Source: a virus. Taken from it: 64,000 nt of DNA. Shown in pieces: positions 41,801 to 49,527 of this stretch. A model generated the notes under the pieces. The model did not search any database, was not told the origin of the DNA, and saw nothing but the letters and a program-made list of their open reading frames with translations. Position numbers and translations under genes: made by a program. Each line of letters begins with the position of its first letter. Within the stretch, counting starts at the first letter, position 1. Location of the stretch: the IMG/VR virus record IMGVR_UViG_3300042544_003310, positions 124,001 through 188,000 of that record. One strand, given 5' to 3'.

Positions 41801-44800
41801 ATTCGTCCACTGGCAAATATTGCATCAACCCAGGACGAGCATACGCCGGATCAATTCCCTGTCGTTGTCCTTGGCGTATCCTGCCATCTCTTAAATCATA
41901 CCACAATTGGGTGTTGCCACTGGTGTAAGGTGCGGCACCATATTCTGCATTCCACCAAAGTGGTTGCTGACTGAAGCCCAACATTTCCCAAGGGCAAGAG
42001 TTGGGGCGATCAGTATCAAAAAAGAGAAAATAGATACCGCGCCAATGACCAGGCACTGGGTTGTTTTCTTGATCAGTGCAACTGCTGTAATTCCAACTAA
42101 AGGGATCATCTATTTTGTAGGTTGTGTTCTTAAATGCATCCAACTGATTTGTTGTTAACCAACGTTCAAAAACTGGATACAACATTGTTAACTGATCTTT
42201 GTAAGAGTAGTTTGTGGTTCTCCACTTGCCAGAAAATATCGTTTTGATATCAAGCTTTTGCACACTGTCAGGATTTCTGTAGCTGGCTGGCAGAGAGTTG
42301 AACAAATTTACTTCCAATTGCATCCAAGCTCTAGCCACAGGATGCGTCAACAGTTGAGGATCAACGGTGCTTGATTGCTGGTCAGCTATTGTTCCCAAGT
42401 CAGCACCGTTAAAATCTTGTAATACAACAACTGCACCATTGTGGCATCGGAGACTCAAGGGACTGTTGGGCTGGGTGACATCAAAAAATGCTGTTGGCAC
42501 AAAACTGGGGGTGACTCCCAGCCGGGCTGCGCTTGCTGGGACAAATGTGGGTGTTATTGACTTTTCACTGCAATATCGGCCAGGAACGCCGTCAAAGCCG
42601 CTCATTGCCCAAGGACTGCTAAGTGTTTTGCCGACATTTATGGATTTCAATGCCTTATCTAGCCATTCACTAATGGGATTGGCCAAAGTCAGGCCTCCAC
42701 TGTTGAATAAGTTAACTAAACTGTTGATGTATTTGTTGTAAAAGCGGAGATATTCTTTTTGTGACCATTGCATAACACCAATGGGATCCAACAATGCATT
42801 ACTGCTGGTCAAAGCAGATGTTTGTGCTATGCTGTTCAAAATCATGGTTTTCAACAAAGGTGCACGATGTTGAAGTATTACGGTTCCAAGACTTTGGTTT
42901 TGTGCAGTATCACGCCAATTATTTGCACCAATTATATTGCCAATAATATTTGATTGGTTACCAATAACAGTAATCAAATGATTGATGATATTTTGCCTTG
43001 TGATCGTAGAGACCTCAAGGTTATTGGGATTGGCTTCAAGATTTTTAGGAATTTCAAAATAGCCAGTTGTTGCTATGTTGGTAATGTTTTGCCATGTTTT
43101 TACCACTACATTGGAATTGGGCTGCACACTGTTTGCTAGAGTCAAAACTTTGCCACTTACAGTGTATTGATCAGGAGTCAACAATACACCGCTTACTTCA
43201 ACATTTATTGCACTAGGACCAGGAGCACCTGTCCCAGGTGCTTGATCCAATGTGAATGTTTTTTGACTTTCTTGTGTATAAAATTGATTCACCACATATT
43301 GTCTACTCAACACAGGGCTTTTGAACCAATTGTTTTGATACACTGGTTGAGTAGTAACAGGATCAACAGTTTGCCAAAACTTGAATCCGCTGATGTCTAC
43401 TCTTAAATTATTGGGTTGGTATGTCCAAGTGTTTTGACTCAATGTGTTTTCAAATGTTAATTCATTTGCTGAAACCAGCAAAGAGCCTTGGTTTATTGCA
43501 GCCAGTTGACTTGGATCATAAGAGAACAATGATGATCCACTAAAGCTGCTGAGCGGATAAATGCTGGGATCACTCAAACTGTTGCCGTCAATGTCAAATA
43601 ATTCAAATAAGGGACTTTGACTGTCCACAGTTTGTTTCCAGCTTTGTGCACTTACCCAACTGTTCGTGCTGCTTTGAAATCTCAAATAAGTGTCAAAAAA
43701 TCTGTTAAGAGGATTTCCGCTGGCCACATACAGACTGTCATTGTTTTTGGGCGCACCTGTAACATCACTCTGGTTTGGCAATAATTGTAAGGTCAGCTTG
43801 TTATCGCTGCGCAATCCGCTAACTCGATAAATTCGATTATTGGCTTGACCGTCTACTAAGTTGGTGAACAAAATTGTCATGCCATCGTCAAGACTTATGC
43901 CGTCGACCAATAAGGGATTGCTGTTGCTTTGGCTTCGTCCAATCAAACTGCCTAAGTCAGTGGTGAAGCTATCAACTACTGTAACCCTACCTCTACCAAT
44001 AGTGCCAAAATTCCAGAGTTTAGTGGTTTTGTCAAAACATATGATAGGATACTTGGCAACTAGCGCGTTAACATCTTGCAAGAGTGTTTGGCTTTGCACC
44101 AATACATCTCTATGGAACCAACGGTTTCTGATACTCCAGGGATTTTGGTTACTGCTGCCGCGATGCATAACAACATACGCAGGTGTAACCAACTTATCAA
44201 CGCCGTCCCAAGGAGTGCTGTCGTATTCTTTGGGATTGTCCCAGCGTATCTTGATACTGCTGTCTGTGTCGTCAACAAAGTAAATTTTTCTGCCCACGCC
44301 TTCAATAATCAACTCACGATCTCTAAGAGCTATATCCAAGTCAAGAGTAGGTTTGATTTTTAGCCCAGTGGAAAACACAAGGGGGTGTGTGGCGCCATTT
44401 ATTATAGATGAAGGATTATTGGCAATTGCGTATGTGCCAGCATATACATATGCTGATTCATTACTAACAGAGCTTAGGTCTGTTATGTCCAATAGCGTAA
44501 TAGTATCTGGTCCATCACTTAACCAAACATATTCTTGAAAATTCAACCACATGTCCACATCACATGGTAAACCAAAGCTGTAGTATTCTTGTTCAAACAA
44601 GCGATTATGATCGTTAACCAACGCACCTTGACTGCGCAACTTGTTCAACAAATCTTCATAAAACAAAATGTGCGAAACTGTGTCACTGCCTTGGCTGCGG
44701 CTTATTGCTGTTGCCTCAACTTGATAATCTTGGCGGGATTTAGAGGTCTCTACGACATAAAAATCCTTTTTGGGATTATACCAACTGGGCATTCGACCAA

Positions 44801-44933
44801 TATAGTTGTTCAAATATTCAACTTTTTCAGGTTGAAACAAATGGTCAGCTGTGGCTGCGAAAAATTTACGAAGGATATCGGTTTGTAATACCTCGGGTAG
44901 CAGATCGCTTATTCTACGTTTTGTATCGCTCAT
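32880..44933 (-). CDS. Giant baseplate/tail structural protein (4017 aa)
   Basis: N-terminus MSDTKRRISDLLPEVLQTDI, then FLYN-type tail motifs. Repeated beta modules (F-x-L...V-x-V-W-x-N-G-x-x-L...Y-x-x-x-G-x-x-I-x-F...P-x-x-G-D) occur near residues 560, 2715, 2785, 3025, 3235, 3470, 3600 and 3700. G-Y-x-x-x-D-x-x-x-V-S-G-G modules occur near 3070, 3310 and 3345. A phage-tail module with V-D-G-I-x-V-N-L-G-D-R-I-I-V-K-N-Q lies near 2260. It is overlapped by the gp6-like stop (ATGA). It probably replaces several separate T4 baseplate proteins and may be the wedge/periphery scaffold. Frame is open over 12 kb, so the DNA is well assembled here. Confidence 0.8.
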   Translation of the reverse strand: MSDTKRRISDLLPEVLQTDILRKFFAATADHLFQPEKVEYLNNYIGRMPSWYNPKKDFYVVETSKSRQDYQVEATAISRSQGSDTVSHILFYEDLLNKLRSQGALVNDHNRLFEQEYYSFGLPCDVDMWLNFQEYVWLSDGPDTITLLDITDLSSVSNESAYVYAGTYAIANNPSSIINGATHPLVFSTGLKIKPTLDLDIALRDRELIIEGVGRKIYFVDDTDSSIKIRWDNPKEYDSTPWDGVDKLVTPAYVVMHRGSSNQNPWSIRNRWFHRDVLVQSQTLLQDVNALVAKYPIICFDKTTKLWNFGTIGRGRVTVVDSFTTDLGSLIGRSQSNSNPLLVDGISLDDGMTILFTNLVDGQANNRIYRVSGLRSDNKLTLQLLPNQSDVTGAPKNNDSLYVASGNPLNRFFDTYLRFQSSTNSWVSAQSWKQTVDSQSPLFELFDIDGNSLSDPSIYPLSSFSGSSLFSYDPSQLAAINQGSLLVSANELTFENTLSQNTWTYQPNNLRVDISGFKFWQTVDPVTTQPVYQNNWFKSPVLSRQYVVNQFYTQESQKTFTLDQAPGTGAPGPSAINVEVSGVLLTPDQYTVSGKVLTLANSVQPNSNVVVKTWQNITNIATTGYFEIPKNLEANPNNLEVSTITRQNIINHLITVIGNQSNIIGNIIGANNWRDTAQNQSLGTVILQHRAPLLKTMILNSIAQTSALTSSNALLDPIGVMQWSQKEYLRFYNKYINSLVNLFNSGGLTLANPISEWLDKALKSINVGKTLSSPWAMSGFDGVPGRYCSEKSITPTFVPASAARLGVTPSFVPTAFFDVTQPNSPLSLRCHNGAVVVLQDFNGADLGTIADQQSSTVDPQLLTHPVARAWMQLEVNLFNSLPASYRNPDSVQKLDIKTIFSGKWRTTNYSYKDQLTMLYPVFERWLTTNQLDAFKNTTYKIDDPFSWNYSSCTDQENNPVPGHWRGIYFLFFDTDRPNSCPWEMLGFSQQPLWWNAEYGAAPYTSGNTQLWYDLRDGRIRQGQRQGIDPAYARPGLMQYLPVDEFGQLLPPGPARIVTTLPSEIEARADWKFGDRGPLENVWLTAVDSDQIWAQIGYLAKPAQFIEYLWDGPRAQQIFATQTNSQWVWKDYRKRISNSDIFVHREDPQNVTTLSSDLSYYGSCGIQHWISEYLINDSRSVTEYFGNVIRNSDVTLGYRAGGFIDGTSVKLLVDSFGLSSNDSLLIPQEDVTNNLIRSASLKEFFYSGVIVEYRGSEGYRVIGYDSYDPNFYVIPSNLTGPKTTVIVDKIKVIEYKLGLPSVKKVPYGTILPTQQDVFDFLVSLGRWQVSQGWIFDEYSSTTGQLQDWSLSGREFLFWSQGPWAAGNYIALSPLALKTKFVTSFGTIQNIGGIVNGSYTILDRGGRPIQVQNIDFLRIDDQVSVRPLNDQGIFGIRLYTTGLEHALLFQNKTIFGDIVYDPLFDVRQSRFKIQTYKSMDWAGRLEAPGYLVTQTTSTIGDRIIVNNQILANFEKTVDDIRKLYNIDVPTPYNYSDSTGMHTNATSALSQALPKRYNMLATHLVGYQQREYLTNLLVDETTQFQFYQGMIKQKGTKGTIDSLLRNTQLVDANESFSYYEEYAFRLGTYGSNELIHGIDVLLLQTEVRSNPQLVEFFSGSIEDLAYDDTITITPKDSRVLYKSEATPNFSLRSHYGSAPGDLPNSGYVLFSEATYYVKDQAELFSLSQTLETKNTPLQAHDRVWQFIDTAIGWNIYKVCRPAWQIQQTTPVTLNQTTISTSLPHNLQNGNILVLSGVTGVNGRLDGTFSVFNVTRNTFDVQATTSATGANGQVLQYWSIRFPTYAAFNNATPPGGWTQRDFAYVDGNQDEPWKVYQKYGVWFEYRREDKKVDTSLLLTSTLYNKTTLQTLAHLNIWDPSKGALPGLVNEEVTYRTHWDPASYNAGDSRLYQVDPSTAWGPNQVGQTWWDLSTTRFIDYEIGTDSYRRRHWGQIAPGISIDIYEWIRSLVPPSSWAGAVTAGNSAATGGDQTPTGSVKGADYPYVLASERNESGQYTNAYYFWVKNKTTVPNVPDRKISVASLSQIVESPQTQNQSWWAAISSTGALLANIGSFLDENNTVWQVNYTSRENVDKIYKEWTLLRPNDPLSTPTLDLWSKMCDSLVEFNNVGNSVPNLRLPEMSKYGMLTRPSQSWFKDGITARRAFVKKINSLLSSSSVPPLDDPDRLGWLQYFQSVEPQPLQKNTKANARVATTTALDTVYYPGENGKGATLTYNGSSYSALVVDGITVNLGDRIIVKNQNPVTLTSSIVTQTPNQNGIYDVVDIGSLNNPWILMRSADFDSIDDNLIDAQVLVLEGASQLLPTTYIQNNKNILKLGIDPLEWQIVRPVKGILPCNWDYYVATLAARDALIPSLIPGNKVLVDVSAATNNRWTIWLYQGQNQFSLERMQAWDTNQVWYLVDWYASGISADTLIGATVATLADRDTLVVDSGTLVKVLNTGNGRWNLFEYTPDSETLWTVVGVQNGNLQLSDNLYDYEKYSMGFSGGSYAVDYQGWEYDTRLELSYILQGLWPENNKAVGLLKVDSDVNERNMVFFELVSHVLAEQNFVDWCFKTSFINLKGFSQQLLSSAYYDPSKIDSLEKYIQEVKPYHVVIRQFVDYRVVSDYWESNSSDLDNPPYIDLNNNVSILNVSNPVDLAILSGDTIYKPWYDNYKASSGALIETVTLTGNGSTKSLQLSTSTKPENVLVYWNSKLSQAWNLRPGDNSIIDLVFVPNTNDVVQAYVYASSYLERKTFIGDGISQIVSMTNPITWQFTQVRWNNLLTNDYEINLDDSTLVELNFTPGVGDIVTVTVFDIANLSVRSTRTKIVLDRLACVPAEDYYSPGYSENTVPNRFIDTIEEMKALTNLPNGEIIKVIYDNIGLWSLFVFNQGIFELVGYQLDNGAADRIQQLYQPTPSMPPPNDPLLISGCAPKGTVLDGLDFNLNGRWGEPVWDGVLGWDNTSQEVDRLFDQYINGGARPQYWVFKGDGLQTKFALPQAPQAPNDLRVWVNGNLQNTPLNWTVKNWITAVDVANQGLGYSVNDILSVSGGTYTIPAQLKVVNTSLTGAILKIEVVFPGAYTLTPSGTAVQASGGSGVNATFVLRWGGTSLEFALAPLSAVAKPNIWVAEAGSTFESALGGTLDAVYDGQGLSRPHVEGNHPEELFPLQGKETLIIDVANQPTVGFGNVLSESWLGDSITDRFYIGQPVFSAADIIVSVGGILKTLGPTSDYVYDPSSNSIVFVFPPVGSVVITSFGFGGATPGLGNWSIVNQGIDYNLNDTIVLSDTSQSYTSTTVLVTAIRATAVNVNQPGSGYKVGDLLYFKYGSGTQTLVIKVDSTTAFGGVAGQITAVSIVNQGYYTQPSISQNEWYTNGTGIGGLITPQWGVASILPLTRGSYLNKNVGLQQVGVTISGGAPGTGTGFSIANYSSHIQETKTVVFDITSFVITMDQPIGANTILMTWNGVPTVSFGVNPADNRQIGLGFTPLPGDTIVILVYSSQYQSLQKLQSLVVTLPLLTYPLNLNTPNNPLSGFNPAQSNNALVYSNGKRLKPPYLLSAIGDNNTTAYNLAIFPDPGSFIQVWLNASVLPNTEYTLAGNQIIFTTAPSDKSFIYIEVADPVAQNYDYQIQGTNLLLASWAVVDGDTIVVRTWGEDSASAFYNDVWTGDSSNQYLFTNTPLEFQSVQVWLNGSSLSWILDYTIVKTGNSWYLKLGNHYTLTAADEIQAYYPTALPSKDGVAFRAVTNVYNDTQYLRLGNQDRTVLTQVLNWNDQEIFVANGDTLLEPDDKRPGVIWIEGERIEYFDKAPAASTAFPNQAVLRKINRGTLGTPGGISDKFVAQYWSSTGNSDLYPVTITNAGEWQAGMVNAYVIVDGKLQNDWMLVSNPSNAAPGFYLQFPSQTLAPIFEPPPAGNKNIGLIIFKQDWKTTAMSHPTTSVVRDGSVRQVIPGGYQWPYGGLGLQYSSTYQAQFLLSQPGSIPA

Positions 44934-47900
44934 TTCAATCTCAATTCAGTTTGATTTAGGCTGGGAACAATTAAAATGTCAGTGACCCTGGCACTGCTGA
45001 TGAAAATTTCATCAGGTTGACATTTTATTTCAAATAAATCACCAAAACTACTGTTTTGGTTTTGTGGAACAATCACTAAGGAATTCAAGATAGCCGGATT
45101 TTGTTGGTGAATGTATGCCGCAAGCTCAGTGAAAAAGAAGCTTTGACCAAAATCCCAGTTAGCGATACTGAAATAGTTGTCAATGTCTCGAATAATCCGG
45201 GCTTTTATTTCACTGTCTGTAATGCTTACACCAGAGTTCTTAACTACCTTAAATGATACTCGCAGTTCAGGATCAGCACTTTGTCCAAACAACAGCTTGT
45301 ATTTGACTGGATGCCAAATCAATTGATCAGTCATCATTTTGTATGTGTCAAATTCAGCGAAAGTAATACGCAAGTCTTCAGGTGCTGGTGGCTGAGGCAT
45401 AGGGTCTGTGGTTTTGCCTCTGGCAATCCAATTGCGCATAGCTGTATCATAGCTGCTGGTCAAAACATATGTGTCGATTATGTTCATGATTGCAGGGTCA
45501 ACTCTTTTGCCTTTGTCTATAAAGTGTTGCCAACAATAATTGAGATCATTACGGCCCACTGCGGCTTTGTATGACGGTGTTACGTCAATTAAGCTGTTGT
45601 TACTAAATTGGTATTTGAAGAACAGCTTTTGATCTCTAACATACGCTACCTCGCCATCGTTCCAACTCAGTGGGTTTGGTGGGTATTTGGTGCTCATGGA
45701 AATGAGATCGGTGAATATCTTATCAACAGTTGTGGGGGTCAAATAATCAAAACCATTTATTACTGTTGTTTTCCAAAAAACATAGGGAAAACTGCTGCCA
45801 GTTATTAGGCCTGTATCAAGGTCAATTTGTTGTTCTCGATCAGGGTCTACAATCACTTTGAATTCATCAGGATTGTCAACAATGCCATCAAAATTAGAGT
45901 CTTGAAACCTTACTTGCACTCTGCGGGGCTCAATATAGCCATCTGGATACAATTGCTGTGATGCAATAGGCCAAAACCAGTCTTGAGAAAAGCTGAGATT
46001 GGTAGCTAAGTTGGTATTGACACGCAATATTTTAACAAAATCCTGGTTGGCTAACCCTGTATTACTACTGATTACAGGTGAGGTGTTGATTGTATAAAAC
46101 CTTACATCATTTACACTTTCAAAAACATATTTCAGGCCACGACTGGTGATGTACCAGCCAAAGCCAGGCACATACTTCAATTGAATAAGCCAACTGGCAT
46201 CTAAATTTTGATTAGCTGTGTTGCCTTGCTGTGCAAGAGAGAAGTCTGCGTCAACAGCCAAATTACTGGTGGAAATAATTTGCCACATGCCAGTTAGTTG
46301 GATATAACTGATGCCGAAGGAAAGTTTTTCATCCAAGGCATTTTTGACTGCGTCTTTTTCAGCACTCAAGAGCACGTCTTTGAAACTGGGTATTACACTG
46401 CTTAGCATCGTTCCATTGGGCACAAAGCTACTGATAATTGCATTACCAGCACTGCTGACACTGTTGCCTTCGTCCACGAGATAGCTGCTGGTTCCGTTGG
46501 CAAAAAACAAATAGCTGCCTTTCCGGATCCCATATGTTGTATCTGGTAATGCCAAAACAAAGTCAACTGTTTGAGTATAAAAGTGAGCATTGGGAAATAC
46601 AGTGTTACTGGGGTTTTGGTTTGTCCATTGAATATTGCCACCACCGCGTTTTGGATATTTGGCTAGATAAAAGTCCCGCATATCGGTGTTGATTTTTCGT
46701 GAATCAACACTGCCTTGAATCAAGGGTTGAATGTAGGTGTCAAGGATTTGTGTGTTGTTGACATTTAAACTGTTGGGCACTTCAATGTAGGTTTCATGTT
46801 CTTCTTCAAACAAGATTCCATCGTCTGAAAACACTTTTGAATTTTGATAAGTGCTAGTGGGATCATTTATATCAATGTAACGACTTTGGCCACTGTAAAC
46901 ACGGTTTACACTCTTGATCTTCAATGCTTGACTGCTGATCAAAGGGTAGACGTTGTAATCCTCTCCATTGACCATTCTGTTTTGGGAATAAAACACTGCT
47001 GGAGCACGTTCGCGTATAAATGCATTGCTTTCCCTGCTCAGGCTGTTGGCTACACTGCTTTGTAAATCAAATTGCATTTGCAGCAGATTTTGCGATGTAC
47101 CATCGTTATCGCGATAATAACTCAGGCTCAAAGGAACACTGGATATATCTTGTGGTAAGATAGTATAGGTTAAATTGTTACTGGTCCGGAAGTAGACCCG
47201 TATCCGGCCAACTGGTATGTTACCAAAATTACCGTCACTAAATTTGATACTGATACTGTCTGTGCCACTTATGTCGCGTGTAATAACTTGAAAAATATCT
47301 CTAGTAGATCGATTCAAGGAATTGTAAGCTATATTTGTGCCAAACAAGGCAGGTACTTTGGTCCATTCAACCAGTGTATTGCCCTGGTCATCAACTGTTT
47401 CAACCCACACATCACTTTCATTTACATTTAAGGCTGTTAAATCAAGAACACGATTACTCAAAGGCTCTGACAGAACAAAATCTGTAAATGATAGGGTTCC
47501 TTGTTTGAACAAGCCAAAAAATCCTGTATCAGGACTGGCATTGCCATTGCCATCGTTGCGATACAATACGCTCCAAGGCTGTATATAATTGGGAGTCTTT
47601 TCCCTATAATACCCAGCTGATCCCACAGTGATGCTACCACTTACACTGTTGACAAAATCAGTATTGACAAACTCAAAATTCATTTGTTGTCCGTTCACCA
47701 CTCCGGTGAAGGGAAATGCAAGAGTGCGGGTCACTGTATTATCTAGGTCATATCGCTCAACAGTGAGTCCGTTAACTGCCCCGCTTTTTACAGGCTGACC
47801 AAAAGGATTGACCTTGCTGAAGCTGGCATTTAAGACCAAGATAAATTGTTCAAACCAATCAGGGTTGTTTGCATCATTCCAAATAACAGGCACATTGGCT

Positions 47901-48310
47901 AGATTGAAACCATTGGAGTCATAGATATTTTGATCAGTGATTACTTGAGTTAACTTAACCAAACCCTGTGCAGCAATACAGCGTCGTGGGTTGTAGGAAA
48001 TCAGCCTGGCAAGGCGAAAAATACTGTCACGTCGGGTAGCAGTATCGATGAAATTTTCCCGAATATTCAGATCCAAACGGAATGCCAAACTGGATGCCAA
48101 ATAAGCCAAAAGTTCAATTATTGCGACAAATTCGCTGCTTTCAATCCAGTCGTTGAAATCTTCTGGATAATTCAAGCGGATGTAATCAATCAAAGCTTGG
48201 CGGATAGTATCATAGTCATAGGCATTAAAATTTACCTGACTCATGGCTTGATACAGCACACGCCAATCTTGTCCAAGGAATAAATTATTTTGTCGGAGGC
48301 TTTGACTCAT
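44930..48310 (-). CDS. Baseplate wedge protein, T4 gp6-like (baseplate J family)
   Basis: 1126 residues. IRQALIDYIRLNYPEDFNDW, IESSEFVAIIELLAYLASSL, AFRLDLNIRENFIDTATRRD, SIFRLARLISYNPRR (residues about 37-110) is the conserved gp6 N-terminal segment of T4-like phages. A baseplate-J-like middle (N-G-E-D-Y-N-V-Y-P) and a beta-rich C-terminus follow. gp6 dimers form the wedge ring of the contractile-tail baseplate. It overlaps the giant gene by 4 bases and lies behind a CTTAAATA late element. Confidence 0.85.
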   Translation of the reverse strand: MSQSLRQNNLFLGQDWRVLYQAMSQVNFNAYDYDTIRQALIDYIRLNYPEDFNDWIESSEFVAIIELLAYLASSLAFRLDLNIRENFIDTATRRDSIFRLARLISYNPRRCIAAQGLVKLTQVITDQNIYDSNGFNLANVPVIWNDANNPDWFEQFILVLNASFSKVNPFGQPVKSGAVNGLTVERYDLDNTVTRTLAFPFTGVVNGQQMNFEFVNTDFVNSVSGSITVGSAGYYREKTPNYIQPWSVLYRNDGNGNASPDTGFFGLFKQGTLSFTDFVLSEPLSNRVLDLTALNVNESDVWVETVDDQGNTLVEWTKVPALFGTNIAYNSLNRSTRDIFQVITRDISGTDSISIKFSDGNFGNIPVGRIRVYFRTSNNLTYTILPQDISSVPLSLSYYRDNDGTSQNLLQMQFDLQSSVANSLSRESNAFIRERAPAVFYSQNRMVNGEDYNVYPLISSQALKIKSVNRVYSGQSRYIDINDPTSTYQNSKVFSDDGILFEEEHETYIEVPNSLNVNNTQILDTYIQPLIQGSVDSRKINTDMRDFYLAKYPKRGGGNIQWTNQNPSNTVFPNAHFYTQTVDFVLALPDTTYGIRKGSYLFFANGTSSYLVDEGNSVSSAGNAIISSFVPNGTMLSSVIPSFKDVLLSAEKDAVKNALDEKLSFGISYIQLTGMWQIISTSNLAVDADFSLAQQGNTANQNLDASWLIQLKYVPGFGWYITSRGLKYVFESVNDVRFYTINTSPVISSNTGLANQDFVKILRVNTNLATNLSFSQDWFWPIASQQLYPDGYIEPRRVQVRFQDSNFDGIVDNPDEFKVIVDPDREQQIDLDTGLITGSSFPYVFWKTTVINGFDYLTPTTVDKIFTDLISMSTKYPPNPLSWNDGEVAYVRDQKLFFKYQFSNNSLIDVTPSYKAAVGRNDLNYCWQHFIDKGKRVDPAIMNIIDTYVLTSSYDTAMRNWIARGKTTDPMPQPPAPEDLRITFAEFDTYKMMTDQLIWHPVKYKLLFGQSADPELRVSFKVVKNSGVSITDSEIKARIIRDIDNYFSIANWDFGQSFFFTELAAYIHQQNPAILNSLVIVPQNQNSSFGDLFEIKCQPDEIFISSARVTDILIVPSLNQTELRLK

Positions 48311-48340
48311 TCGATATGTGCCCTGTTTTATCTACTTGCG

Positions 48341-48348
48341 TATTTAAG
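48341..48348 (-). promoter_or_regulatory. T4-type late promoter-like element
   Basis: CTTAAATA on the minus strand, about 30 bases before the gp6-like start. Confidence 0.55.
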
Positions 48349-48378
48349 CGAGTTTTAACCACACATATAACTTAAGAT

Positions 48379-48774
48379 TTAGATAATAGTGGTTTCAACA
48401 TTTCTGCGATCAAAATCAATTTGGAAAACTTCCACAATATCCAACGGTTGGTAGTAGAGATCCATCTGGAGTTGCAGGCCATTGTCATATTCAGTAAGTT
48501 TGATATCTCGTATTTGAACTCGACCATCAGCTGCCACTATTTGATAGCAGTCGTCAATAATCATCTGCAGGTTGTCAGCCACCATGGGTTCAAATAACAT
48601 GTCCCAAATTATTGATCCAAAGTCTGGGCGCATGACTCTTTCGCGTTTCCTTGTATAAAACGCATTAACCAAATCTCTCTTGATAAGATCAAGATCAGTG
48701 TATTGTGTTTGTTTGATACTGGTGTCCACTGAACTATAACCAATGAACAATCGGGTGCGGGGTGCTACTGCCAT
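48379..48774 (-). CDS. Baseplate protein, T4 gp25-like
   Basis: 131 residues. Y-T-D-L-D-L-I-K-R-D-L-V-N-A-F-Y-T-R (25-42), then RVMRPDFGSIIWDMLFEP (47-64) is the gp25/lysozyme-like baseplate motif (G-x-x-x-W-D-x-L-F-E). gp25 starts sheath assembly and bridges wedge and hub. It is the first gene of the minus-strand late block. Confidence 0.88.
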   Translation of the reverse strand: MAVAPRTRLFIGYSSVDTSIKQTQYTDLDLIKRDLVNAFYTRKRERVMRPDFGSIIWDMLFEPMVADNLQMIIDDCYQIVAADGRVQIRDIKLTEYDNGLQLQMDLYYQPLDIVEVFQIDFDRRNVETTII

Positions 48775-48780
48775 AATACT

Positions 48781-48788
48781 TATTTAGA
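48781..48788 (-). promoter_or_regulatory. T4-type late promoter-like element, possibly leaderless
   Basis: TCTAAATA on the minus strand. Only 6 bases (AGTATT) separate it from the gp25-like ATG, which is where T4 late transcription would begin. Confidence 0.55.
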
Positions 48789-48794
48789 GAAGAT

Positions 48795-48822
48795 TTGACA
48801 CTCTAAAATCTTGCCACAAAAT
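48795..48822 (+). promoter_or_regulatory. Candidate early promoter for the phosphoribosyltransferase
   Basis: TTGACA (48795-48800), 16 bp, CAAAAT (48817-48822). ATG at 48828 has no ribosome site, so the message may be leaderless. Divergent from the late promoter of the gp25-like gene. Confidence 0.5.
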
Positions 48823-48827
48823 AAGTG

Positions 48828-49331
48828 ATGAATAAAAAACATTTGAGTTTTGATGATATTACTGTTCTTACCTACAGTCTTTGCGATAATATAGAGGCGT
48901 CAGGTTGGCAGCCCTCGATTGTTGTTGGCATTACTAGGGGTGGCCTCCTTACAGCCAAAATGTTGAGTCATTATTGGAAAGTGCCTATGTGCACAATTGA
49001 TGTGAGCTTGCGGGACTATACCTTATGGAGCGAAGATTTCAATACCAATTTGGTAATTGAGGCATTCAATGGTCACAATCTTCTTGTGGTTGATGATATA
49101 AACGACAGTGGTGCAACAGGGATCAAGATCAAAAACACTTGGACCACTGTAGTGAACAGTTTGCCAGAACATCAATCATTATGGCCCAAAAACAATATCA
49201 AATTTGGCGTGCTGTTGGAAAATGAAGTCAGCTCTCACCAAAGTGACTTTTGGGGCTCAAAAATCAACAAGGAACAAGATCCCATTTGGTATGTTTTTCC
49301 TTGGGAGATCCAACGGGGCAAGGGTGATTGA
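48828..49331 (+). CDS. Phosphoribosyltransferase (type I fold, Gpt-like)
   Basis: 167 residues. VVGITRGGL (32-40, substrate region) and LLVVDDINDSGATG (85-98), the PRPP-binding motif with two acidic residues and D-S-G-A-T, identify a purine-type PRTase. The pattern V-G-I-x-R-G-G-L followed by a late P-W-E-I resembles xanthine-guanine phosphoribosyltransferases. It would salvage purine bases. GTG 48825 is a variant start. Confidence 0.8.
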   Translation: MNKKHLSFDDITVLTYSLCDNIEASGWQPSIVVGITRGGLLTAKMLSHYWKVPMCTIDVSLRDYTLWSEDFNTNLVIEAFNGHNLLVVDDINDSGATGIKIKNTWTTVVNSLPEHQSLWPKNNIKFGVLLENEVSSHQSDFWGSKINKEQDPIWYVFPWEIQRGKGD

Positions 49332-49368
49332 AAAAACACACAATCTATTGTTTCCTTGGAGCGTGAGA

Positions 49369-49527
49369 ATGAACTTTGATGTGGTGGATTGGACACCTAT
49401 GGACCATTGGTGTGTAGAGCATTTTGGCAATGAAGGTGTGTTGTGGAGCATTGGTTGGGAGAATGGCACGTGGGATTTTCAAAAATTTGAGGATGCAATG
49501 ATGATGTGGCTGACATGGGTGAGATAA
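49369..49527 (+). CDS. LTW-family small protein, copy 19
   Basis: 52 residues from ATG 49369 behind GGAG (GTG 49324 gives a longer form that overlaps the PRTase). Contains MDHWCVEHFGNEGVLW and WDFQKFEDAMMMWLTWVR. It is the only clear member in the right arm, far from the main clusters. The L-T-W codons (CTG ACA TGG) supply the ATG of the next gene. Confidence 0.7.
   Translation: MNFDVVDWTPMDHWCVEHFGNEGVLWSIGWENGTWDFQKFEDAMMMWLTWVR

Noticed and set aside
33169-47588. Many plus-strand frames of 60-205 codons opposite the giant and gp6-like genes
   Set aside because: Shadows of the minus-strand coding frames, with poor codon patterns and no ribosome sites.
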